From contig NC_087064.1 in NCBI RefSeq assembly GCF_963678635.1, positions 35,783,716 through 35,847,715 of the forward strand: 64,000 bases of DNA. The letters run 5' to 3'. The first letter of the stretch is position 1. Every line of letters starts with the position of its first letter. The DNA comes from Symsagittifera roscoffensis (taxonomy: Eukaryota > Xenacoelomorpha > Acoela > Convolutidae). A program made the position numbers and the translations under genes. Shown piece by piece: positions 1 through 20,100 of this stretch. The notes beneath the pieces are model-generated. The model was not told the DNA's origin. It was given only the letters and a program-made list of their open reading frames with translations, and ran no database searches.

Positions 1-1249
1 TGGGACCTCCCGAGTTCGGTTCTCCTTCTTTTGGTCCACTCTTGCTGCTTAGTAGCCCGTCCAACCTATCCATGATAGCCTGAGTTCGCTTCTCCATCAT
101 CGCGTCTATCTTTGTGTCAAGAGTCCCAAGAGACTGCTCTTGTTGAATTCTTAACTTCTCCATGTCGTCTCTTAAGCGTAACTCTCGCTGTTCCGCCTCT
201 CTTGTCATTCGCGACAATTTCCTCGCCATATGTTCGTCCGTTCTTTCTTTCAAGCGTTTTTCGCTCCTGTTAACTTCTTGTCTGTTGCGGTTTATTTCTT
301 CCTGCAGACTCTCTCTTTCAATGTGGACTGCCCTTTCTAGTTCACTCATCCTTATTGACATCTGCTCGTTTTGTTCTCCTAAACTGTCCACTATGTTGTT
401 TAAGGCTTTCTCTAGTGCTGCCCCGTTATCCACGAGTGGCGTCACTAGTGGTGGTGTAACCCTGTCGGTCCCAGGTAGCTTCGTGCTGGTCGAGATCCGG
501 GCCTTAACTCTCTGCCTCGACGTCTTTTCATTATCTATTTCAGGATCCGCTAACGGGTTGCCTAGCCCTCTGGTTCTACTCTCTCCAGTTTGTGGCTCTG
601 AACTTGTCCTAATCGCGAAGTCTTTTGACTGGCCCGTTGTGTTTGCCTCTTTGCTTATCGTTGTCACTACACCAAATTTGTCCATGATTCCAGTCTCTCT
701 TCCGACGTGTGCCTCATTTTCCTGGATCGAACTATTGAGGCTGACTTGAGATCCAAAGTCCCCTTGCTCCTCTTCATCCTCTTCCTCCTGGGATTCACCG
801 TCGTTTCCTGCTCCTCCTCCCATGCTGAATGGAAAGATGTTTCCGAAGGTGTTCTTCATTCTTTCTGAGAATGATGATGACGTTGTTTGTTTCCCAGTTC
901 CTCCTGCCATCATAGTGTTGTCTGTCGGAGATCTTCTAGTTGCCGCTACTTCAGTTGAGATGTCGGACAGTTCCGACATCTCCTCTCGATCCAATGTCCC
1001 GGTGGAAGTGGCAAAATCATGGCCTTGTTCTACCGGAGTAGATTCACTCGCCAGCCTTCTGCCTCTCCCTTCCAGTCCATTTACTTCCTGGTTGTCGTTC
1101 ATGGTATGGTCCGTATTGACCTCCACTTCTAACAGTTCTTTCCGCTCTTCTGAGGTCTTCTGACTTCTCGTTTCAACCATTCTGCCTGAAACCGTCTCCC
1201 CTTTATCGGACCGGGATCGCTTGATCCAATCCACAAAAGGATCGGTCAT
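1..1249 (-). CDS. Gag-like polyprotein of an LTR-type retroelement, 3' end beyond window
   Basis: The minus strand is open without a stop from an ATG at 1249 to the window edge (416 codons), much longer than chance in this composition. The product is hydrophilic. After about 25 residues it has MVETRSQK, which resembles the start of many LTR-retroelement Gag proteins as I recall them. An acidic, Gly-rich middle follows (around residues 145-165, with a GGGAGND stretch and an EEEDEEEQ run). The last 150 residues visible are a heptad-like Glu/Arg/Gln/Lys region typical of a long coiled coil (LERAVHIERESLQEE and similar). No zinc knuckle, protease or reverse transcriptase is visible because the frame leaves the window. 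It could instead be a host coiled-coil protein exon, but the absence of introns and the repeat-rich upstream DNA favour a mobile element. Plus-strand frames here are shadows. Confidence 0.55.
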   Translation of the reverse strand, partial: MTDPFVDWIKRSRSDKGETVSGRMVETRSQKTSEERKELLEVEVNTDHTMNDNQEVNGLEGRGRRLASESTPVEQGHDFATSTGTLDREEMSELSDISTEVAATRRSPTDNTMMAGGTGKQTTSSSFSERMKNTFGNIFPFSMGGGAGNDGESQEEEDEEEQGDFGSQVSLNSSIQENEAHVGRETGIMDKFGVVTTISKEANTTGQSKDFAIRTSSEPQTGESRTRGLGNPLADPEIDNEKTSRQRVKARISTSTKLPGTDRVTPPLVTPLVDNGAALEKALNNIVDSLGEQNEQMSIRMSELERAVHIERESLQEEINRNRQEVNRSEKRLKERTDEHMARKLSRMTREAEQRELRLRDDMEKLRIQQEQSLGTLDTKIDAMMEKRTQAIMDRLDGLLSSKSGPKEGEPNSGGP

Positions 1250-4200
1250 CGTTTTTCTTTGCTTTTCAGGTATGAATTTCCTAGAGCTATTACCTCGTTT
1301 TGGTATCCTTGACTTGTCTAGACTCATTCTCTATTTGTCACTTTTTAATGCCTATACTTAACTCGATTGCTAGAGACCTTATAGTTTTATTAACAATAAT
1401 AATGACACAACACAATAATTTTTACAAGATTCTATTAAATAGTGACCACGAATCCCTGTATGTTATCAGAGTACAGTTTGTATAAAATTTATTCACACTA
1501 ACCGATTATCGGTGGTAAGATTTGAAAACTAGCACAATATGATGTTATCAGTCAATTTAAAAGATAGTGTACTCACTACCCAATCAAGCACAGTTTATGT
1601 TGATTTAAAATCAAAAAACAAAATATATATATTTAATGTCAAACTATGAATACTTCTATGAAAAAAAAACGTATGTGTAATGTACTCTTAGTCGGTCGCA
1701 GTACAATAGTCGAACCTGTCTTTTAAAGAAAAAGCTTTCCCTGCTCGGTGCTGCACCAAACAGACAAAACTTTGAAAGGAGTAATTTTCTCAAGTGGGCG
1801 TCTATTGCACCCACCGAGTACTGTGTTACCTATCTGCCTTCGGACTGCCCGAGCTAGACCTACTAAAATCCTCAGGGCAGTCACTTTTCCCAAAAACGTA
1901 TTATGTTACAATCCACACCAATGAATCACGCTCTTTTTAATTTAGATTTAGTGTCGCGAATATCCGAGTTCGGACCTGTTTTGTTTTGGTCTGGTTCTTA
2001 TTGAAAGGCAAGTTACCAGTGCAGTCACTGATCCCTAGCCTGTGTAATAATAACCTAATACCTCTCACTTTAGTCTTTCTTTCGCCTACCTAAGTCCTTT
2101 AATAAAATAATACCCCTCCGGGTTGGCACAAATAGGACCCTTCCGGACTGGCAGAATCTAGACCCCTCCGGATTGGGACCCCTCTGAGTTTGTTAATATA
2201 AGACCCCTCCGGATTTGGACCCCTCCGAATTAGCAACTATAAGACCCCTCCGGATTCGGACCCCTCCTAACTTTAAAAAAAATTTGACCCCTCCGGATTG
2301 GGAAAAGTAGCTTTTCGGAGATTTCCTTCTTTCAACTTATACCCCTCCGGATACGTTCTCCGATGCAATTTTGCTCTTTCAATTAACTAGGAAGGGTGTG
2401 CACTACTTTCCTAGACCCTTCCGGATTGAAGTTAGGCCTCTTATTTGACAATTCACACAAACGGTGAAGGGTCTTATCGCTCGCTTAACTTCGGCTCGCT
2501 TAAGCTTTTGCTGTGCCTTTAGCCTTCCCTTTTCGTCTAGAACAGCCTAAAGTTACTTTATTCAACCGCTATTACCTTTTGGTAGGGGTATAAGGGCTTT
2601 TCTAAAAAAAATTTGTAAAACGTGAAGGGTGTACCCTTCCAAATTGAGGAATTTGCTAAAAACAATCTCAAAAAAATTTCACGCTTACTTTTCCGAAAAA
2701 CTTTTGTCCCTATCAGTAAGCTCAGCTAATTTCTGATCTATTGGTACCAAGATCAACTCGATATGCCCAGTAGTTCCAAAGTTATTAACCAAAACGTCTT
2801 TTTTCTAAACTCTTATAGGTTCCGCCTAACTTTTTCCGCAAATCAGGTCCTTTCGACCTAAAAATTATTGATCCGAGCTCAAAAGGCCTATACTCTTCTA
2901 GTTCAATGTAAAAGACCCGATCTAAAACGCTTTTGCTGAAAAAATTTGCGAAAAACTATGCTACCTGCACCACTCCGGATTGATGAATCCACCAAATCAA
3001 ACACGTTAAGTTCGATTTCTCTGCAACCCGAAGGCTTTCGGGTAGCGGATTTTAAAACTTGTAGATTCACCAGTGGACGTTGTTCGAACAACTATTTTTA
3101 CTGTTGTAACTCAAAAATTTCAAAAAATTTTCTAAATTTATAGTGTTTCGTTTTCTCAAAAATCACGAAATTTCGGTTTTCGGTACCAAAATAGTTCCAA
3201 CCACTTTCGAACTAAACTTGACCGGTTCTCTCTATTATGGTAGTGCAGTTACGATGTAACACACTAACTTAGTGCTTTTTTCCTTTTCAAAGAATATCGA
3301 TATCTCAAAAATCGCGACTTGTGGGGGGATCAAAATATCGCTATTTTGACCCTAAAAACCGGTCTGTTTTCGTTGTTTTTGACTGAAAAACGATATAAGA
3401 CTATTAATATAGGCTATATAATTAATAATAGTAGTAATTCTATACCCCTCCGGGTTTGTCTAATATCCGAATTAAGGTGCTTAACTCGGATATTCGCAGT
3501 TCGGTGAAGGGTCACTACAGTGCAGCACTGTCGAGCCCCCCACAGATTACTATCTTAATTTTTGTACCAAAAGGGATACAAAACTTGGTAACGATACCCA
3601 ACAGTCGATTGTTGTTGTCGTTGAGCCTCTTCTTGTTGCTCCTTGTACTGCTTGCTGGATCAGTCTTCTCCCAAGACCCTTCCGAATTGAGCGCAAATCA
3701 GCTGACCCTTCCGGATTGAGCGCAATTTATCATTAACGTGCTTAAATGCTCAAATAACCCTACAGTACAAGCCTCACAAACGGGCTACAAACTGATCGTA
3801 ACGATCCTGACTGATATAAATGCTTGCAACAACAATATATCTATCAACAACAAACGGGGGGGTCGGATCACATCTTGTCTGGGGGGATGATTTCTACTGA
3901 TTTTTTTTAACTTTTTTACTGTTTTTGGTTTTTTCGGTTATTTTTTTTTGTTTTTTGTTTTTCTTGGGTACTATACTACTTTTTGTTTGGTTTTACATAT
4001 TTCTTTAAGTGTTTTTGGTCACAAACCACACAGGGGACGAGGGGTTCGCGATTCCCCCCACCCTTCCTGGTTCGTGAATTTTCGGTCTTAACTAAGTTAA
4101 AAAGCTCTTCACGGCAATCCGGAAGGCTTCCGCGTTCCGAACTACCCTTCCGCCCCGGCGGTTTAGGCCTATTAAGGGCGCTAATGTGAGCATCCGCTCT

Positions 4201-4440
4201 GCGCGGAGTGCTCGTTAACGGTTCCGCCGGTCATGATGTTAAAAAGAATAACACCCAGGAGCGCCATAAAAACATCTATGTAACATTCGCCCGGAAGATA
4301 CATATCGACGGAAGACAAAACTAAGTCTTAAGACGACTGGCTAATGTCTAAACAGAGCTTTGCATGCTTTTCACCGTCTCTACCAAGCCAGTACTTTTCA
4401 GTGGTCTTTCTAACATCGGGTCAACATTGGGCCGTCTTTC
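1250..4440 (-). mobile_element. Probable leader/LTR-like region of the retroelement
   Basis: About 3.2 kb lies upstream of the gag-like frame on the minus strand with no convincing gene. It holds many copies of a short motif (ACCCCTCCGGATTG and variants), for example near 2110, 2140, 2160, 2205, 2220, 2245, 2290, 2341, 2415, 2970, 3443, 3675 and 3703, with inverted copies near 4115 and 4743. I could not fix LTR ends or a tRNA primer-binding site. A weak candidate is the CCA-ending stretch around 1905-1920. Assignment to the same element as the gag-like frame is inference from adjacency. Confidence 0.35.
2105..3720. repeat. Dispersed TCCGGA-centred short repeat
   Basis: At least a dozen copies of a 13-16 bp motif, consensus ACCCYTCCGGATTG, are spread irregularly, densest between 2105 and 2430. 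The core TCCGGA is palindromic. Spacing is not constant, so this is not a simple tandem satellite. Copies near 4115 and 4743 are inverted. Confidence 0.7.
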
Positions 4441-4448
4441 ACCCTTCA

Positions 4449-4498
4449 CCGTTGTTCGCAACGGCCTTGCAACTATTGTAGCGGCACAATAGTTGCAA
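4449..4498. other. Two adjacent strong hairpins
   Basis: CCGTTG-TTCG-CAACGG at 4449-4464 is a perfect 6-bp stem with a TTCG loop when read on the plus strand. It is followed at 4467-4498 by a perfect 13-bp inverted repeat (TTGCAACTATTGT / ACAATAGTTGCAA) with the loop AGCGGC. Such a pair could be structured RNA in a retroelement leader or LTR. The function is not known. Confidence 0.6.
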
Positions 4499-4610
4499 CT
4501 CGGAGTGTTGTCTGTTACTCTGTAACTCGTTGTCGTTTTCCAATCTCGATTTCGTAGTTGTTGTTAGCGCAGCTAATGTTGTTCTGTTTTTCTTTCTTGT
4601 TTTAACCAAA

Positions 4611-5621
4611 ATGGCCGTTTCTGACGTTTCTCAGAAATATGACGTCATAATTCGAATTTTTGAAATTTTAAAATACCAGAATATTCCAGCCCTCACCGTC
4701 TGGCCAATCGTTCCAATAACGTTCTTAGTTCTTAATAATCACCAATCCGGAAGGCTCGCTGCTAAAAATTCGAATTCTGCAGAGATTGCATTTTTCACAT
4801 TCTGGTCGAATGTCACATTTTTGATGCTCGTTCCATGGGCTGTTGATAAGCAGCTCTTGTGGGATGTAACGGTAGTAGACTCCTTGGCCCCTTGTAGGAT
4901 CAATGCCGGGTCTGTTTGTAACCCTGGTACGGCTGCCGCTGAAGCGGCAGAGCGAAAAAATGACAAGTATAAAGATCTTGTAGATGATGGATATGGTTTT
5001 CAACAGCTAGCTTTTGAGATTCAGGGCGCGGCCGGCCCCAGCACAATTTTTTTTTGAGCAAGCTTTGTAAGAACCTAAGCATATGCACTGAGGAACCCAG
5101 AGTAGGCAGCTTTTTAAAACAGAGAATATCCCTGGCAATACAGATTGCGAACGCCGCTTGCGTACTCGAAAAAACAAATGACAAATTATCTTTCGACGAA
5201 ATTTTTTATTTGTAACACTTGTATATTCATATTTTCTCGTGTCGAGTTGCGTGTTTTTATAGAAGAAACGCAACCCGGATCGATTTTACTTGAAAAGGAC
5301 ATCAACACTTGTCATCTTCTGTTATCATTATCATCACTTCCCTCAGGCCAAGTAGATTTTCCTATCTGGGATTACATATCTATGAAACCCCAAACACGAT
5401 ATGCCTTGAGAAACTACGAGAAGATGTTGTTTCAGGAGCCAGTCACAAAGAAACGACATACCGACAAATTCTTCATTCCAAGAGCAGTACGTTACGCCAA
5501 TTTTCTGCACCTCAACACGTCTAATTTGAATTTTGACACCCCTGCTTCCTTTTCCCGACTGTTAAAGAAATGCTTTGTCAAGTTTGTTAAAGTGGACTAT
5601 GATGAAAATTTAAACCGATAG
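4611..5621 (+). other. Unresolved cluster of open frames
   Basis: I do not recognise a product here. On the plus strand an ATG at 4611 with a good context (accaaaATGG) lies in a frame open to 5057, and a second frame is open from about 5145 to 5621 (158 codons, ending in a basic, Tyr/Phe-rich segment). On the minus strand a frame over 5003-4725 has a cysteine pattern CDIRPECEKCNLC and looks equally protein-like. A plausible splice acceptor (cttccctcag) sits at 5344. This could be a decayed part of the retroelement, or the end of a host gene just upstream of MELK. Strand and reading frame are undecided. Confidence 0.2.
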
Positions 5622-15708
<10,087 letters not shown>

Positions 15709-17136
15709 CATGAATTCAACATATGTTGCGTTGATGTGCTTTGATTGATGATTATTTATTTAAAAATTGTGTTGTGTTCTCACTTAGCTTTAGTAATTTT
15801 AAAACCGTATTTTTGAAAATTTTTGATTATTTTTGTTTAAATCTGAAATGATAGTTCTTAGTTGAAAAGGTTTTGTTAAGTGACATTTTTAAGAGTCGAT
15901 GAACGTAGTTCAGACTCTTAACAAGTCGTGATGATTTTTTTTCGTTTTAGGAAAAGTTAAATAAAAAAGAAGTGCATTCATACTTATAAATGCTCATATG
16001 AATGTCCTTAATCAAATGTGGAATTTTTGAGTTCAATTTAAATTCATTTGATAGAAGGTAGGCAAAACGTTGAAGGTTATAAAAATCAAAATGGTGCGAA
16101 AAAACGTGATCGATTTCTAGTTTCGAAAGTGGAATTTAATCTTTAAGATTTTCAGCAAAAAAACTAAACCTATTGATCCAGTTTTCTCATATTGGGTTAA
16201 TTTTATCAAAAAAGCTCCAATTATTAAAAAAACGCAATTTTATCAAAAAGAGCGCAATTGCGCTTGAAAATCAAAGAGCGTTAAGGCTATATTATTTTTT
16301 AGTTGATTGAAATTCGAAAGACCTTTTTTCAAAAAACTAGTCATTTTTTTCTTTTGTTTCCTTGCGTTCATTGACTCTTTTCCAACTGTCTGTTGGCAAT
16401 GTTTATTGATGAAACTGACGAATATCAAATTAAGAATGATGATATTTGCTTTGTTTATTGATAGTGCTAAATTTAAACTGACTATTTAGTTGTTATTTTA
16501 AACGTAGACAGTGATGTCATTTTACGCTTTCATGAAGTTTGCGCTGTGCAGTTTATGATAATCTACCAGAATAAAGTTTGTTAAAGAAAGTATTGCTTTC
16601 GGAATTTACCCGCCAACTAATTTAACCTTTTTGTTACACCTTCCATATTAATTTTTACATATGCGTCTTGAGGAAATCTTGTTAAAGATTTAAAAGCTGC
16701 GATGCAACAAAATACCCGTTATGTTTTCGCTTTTATTTTAGTTTTGATTGCAAAAACGCGATAATAAATCGCAAGCTCGAAATCCGATTCGATACTAAAA
16801 AAGGAAGAGAGTATTTGAAGGATCCTTCAGAAAACATTGCAAGAAACCTAATCTCTTTAACGCGCCGTATCCGAAAACAAGCAGCTTTTTCATGACCGTG
16901 GTTTGCAGACACCGAATCAAGAGTTCTTTTAATAGAAAAGAAACATCTAATTGGGAAACACATCTTTTACAAGAGAGGAAAAAACCATCAAAAACTGACT
17001 TAGTTTTGAGATCACTGCCACAATTGAATCCTGAAAAATTGAACATATTGGATTATTTAATATCAAACTGTCGTATTAGTTGTAATAGTAGTTCTATATC
17101 AGCTAGTTGTTCGAACAGTTCGGTCGGATTTAAGAC
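15709..17136. other. MELK-eIF5B intergenic region
   Basis: 1.4 kb between two plus-strand genes. 15890-16410 is a fairly complete copy of the recurrent ~0.5 kb family. The rest shows no supported gene, and no clear AATAAA at the expected distance was identified. Frames over 16730-17224 overlap the eIF5B start in other phases and look like shadows. Confidence 0.6.
15890..16410 (+). repeat. Recurrent ~0.5 kb repeat family, near-complete copy
   Basis: Starts TTAAGAGTCGATGAACGTAG, contains acgtgatcgatttctagttt and ttgatccagttttctc, and ends around tccaactgtctgttggc. It is the best reference copy for the family. Confidence 0.75.
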
Positions 17137-20100
17137 ATGCCTCCTAAAAAGAACAAGAAGAAAAACTTCGACGAAGACTATTTTTTTGGAGAGGAGAACG
17201 AAGGAGAAGTCACTGCTCAAGTGAACGGCGAGCAGTCAGCAAATAATGATGATTCAAGTTAGTATTTCGTTGCTTCAGACCTGGTTTTATCAACTTTTTT
17301 GGCAATGAATGTATATGGATCTCAGCTAACAGCAAGCAACGCCACGTTAAGTCAGAAAACATAAATTGTTGTTTGCCCTTGAAAAAATCGAGATGTGAAC
17401 TAAACGGAATCAAATAGGTTCTGAGCAAGCAGAGTACATTTGGATGTTTTTATCGGTTAGAGATTTTTCAGTTCTCCAACTTTTTGACAGCCATCAGCAA
17501 ATTTATCAGAAACACGATGAAACGAGCTTTTTTATGTGCATCACTCGAAAGGCCAAATTTTGTCGTCAAAGCTGAAATCGAACAAAACTCGGGCGTATTT
17601 TTTTGGTACTCGGCAAAAATGACAATTGTTTTCTCATTCAACGACAATTGCTAAAGTTCTCAGCAATAGACAAACGTGGGCTTGTAGGTGGCGACGTAAC
17701 AGTTTTCCATGTTGACTGATCTGATTTTTAGAACCCTCAGAAGACGATGAATCGGAATCCAAAGGGGCTTCCAAGAAGGCAGCTAAGGCGAGCAAGAAAA
17801 AGAACAAATTCGAAGGATTCGATGATTATTTCTTCGAAGATGACACCGGAGAAGTGAATGAAAATGAACAGCCGCAAGATGATTCAAATGTATCGAGTAA
17901 AAAGCGAGACGAGCCTGCAGCTGAGCCCAAAGAAGCAGGTGCAGTTCTAGTTTTTTGTGTTGATTGTTAAGGATAAAACTTATGTATTTTCAAATTAACA
18001 ACTTGTTTCATTTTATGATCAATCTAAATAAGTTTGGTCTAGTTTTCGGATTTCAGTCAACTTCACATCCGATCACTAGAGTAAATTCAGAAATTTTAGT
18101 CCCTTGTAAATTTTAGCGCTGCTTCCCATTAAATCACTTAACTTTGGTGCTCGCGATTTTTGTTCAAATTCTTAATTTTTGTTTCAGAGACCATTGACTT
18201 TGAAGAGGAGTTAGAGACAAAATCAAAGAAAGGGAAGAAAAAGAATAAGAAAAAGGGAGACCTTGACGATGAAGAAGAGCATGCCGGACCTAGCGTGACC
18301 GAAAGCAAAGGTAAATGACATAAATTTCCCTTTCCCACGTTGTCTATGCACTGGAGGATAAACAAGTGAAGTTGAATAAAAAATAAATTTTTAGAGAGCT
18401 TTGTTTACTTAGGCATAATAATTGATGTGCGCGAAACTTCTGAAATCTTTTTTAAAATTGCTTACTGTAGAAACATGGTTTTGAAGGTGTTTACACAAGA
18501 AAATTGATTTGTTTAACTCCATTTGCCCCAGAAAGCATTAGGTTTTTTTGTGACAACTCTAAGTTGTGTTTTTTTTCCAGGATTGTTCTAGAATCAGGAA
18601 TTATTTCTCTAGTTAAATTTAAGATAGCCAGCAGAAAATAACAGTTGACCAGCTTACCAGATAAAGTTGATTTGCTGATCAAAGGATGTCAATTTTAACT
18701 GCTGACAAAGTTGCGCTGACTTATTTAGATCATCTTGGTTTAAGAGTCAATGGACATAGTGAAAACTCTTATATAGGTCGTGATAATTGTTTTGGGAAAG
18801 TTTTCAATTTTCTCACGCTCCAGGCTTTTCGCGGTGAGACTTTTGAGTTCATTTAAAATTCAGGTCATTTTCATTGTCAAAAGGAACGGAAACTCCACTA
18901 TCAACCAGTAAACTGTGAAGGTCGCGGAAAATGTCATTGTTACGGGTATTGCAAACGGTTACTAGACTTTTTTTTCCGTAAAGAACTTTGTTCACAGAAA
19001 AGATGAAATGGTAATCGTTTCAATAACACCATGGTTAGTGTAGTGTGTAGTAGTTGCATGTTAGGTTTTGGGTTCCTGTTAAGAGTCTTTTTTCTGTGTC
19101 GAAATTGTTCGGTAGATTTTCTGCGCTGGAAGGGGTCGGCTTTAATTTTGTCGGCTTATTTTCCGAATGTTTTTTTTTCTTTTAACATTCTTTTGTTTTT
19201 TTTGCGATAGCGACTGATTTCTAGTATGAATTTTAAGAAAAACATAAATCAGCCTTCTAGACTCTCAAAAAAAGAAAACAAATAAACATAAAAAATTTTT
19301 CAATTTTTTTTTTTCATTTCTTTTTTTTAAAGTTGAAGTAACAGAATTGGTTCAAACTTATATTGTTTTTATTTGTTTGATTAGTTGTATCTATCGCATT
19401 CTTTTTTTGTGCAGATAAAATAGCTCATTAGTTTTTTTTGAGTTTTTCAACACTAGATTTTTCAATTTTTTTCTCATTGAGTTTTTTCGATTGAGGTTAG
19501 GTTCAACTTTCTTTTTTTTTTAAATTGTTTTTGTCCGACTTTTTTCATCAAGTTTGTTTTTGTTGAGTTTTTTCAGGTTTACAAACAGTTTCATTGCGTG
19601 TGTTCTGCATAGCTGGCAGTTTTAAAACGTCAGCTGGAGTCAAACTAGTTTTGTTGCTTGTTTAAGTTTCAAAATAATTTTCGAACACTTATGCAACCTA
19701 ATTTTTAATTGGTTCGTGGACATACATTTTTTCTACCTTGCAAGTGGTGCGAAGCTCTATCGCATTCTTTTTTGGTGCAGATAAAGTAGCTCATTATTTT
19801 TTTTTGAGTTTTTCGACACCGATTTTTCAATTGTTTTCTCATTGGATTCTAACCCCTTTTTTTGAAGATTGCAATTTCATTCGAAAAATGAAGAACAAGC
19901 AAGCCTGAAGTCCTTTCAAATCAGAAATAAATCAACTCAAAGTTTTTGGTAATTTATGTTCAAAATCGCTAGACGCATTTGTTGTTTAACTCTTTCAACG
20001 TGAGCAACTGTCTGCTAACTTTCCTGATTAACTTGCTGTATTCTTTAAGTTTAAAGTAGTTCCAATATGAAGAAAAATTGTAATAAAAAATAATTTTTTT

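Noticed and set aside
162-1163. Plus-strand Ser/Leu-rich frames of 195 and 113 codons
   Set aside because: They are antisense shadows of the uninterrupted 416-codon minus-strand frame.
1900-1925. Candidate tRNA primer-binding site for the retroelement (CCA-ending stretch)
   Set aside because: No convincing match to a known tRNA 3' end and no adjacent TG...CA LTR boundary could be shown.
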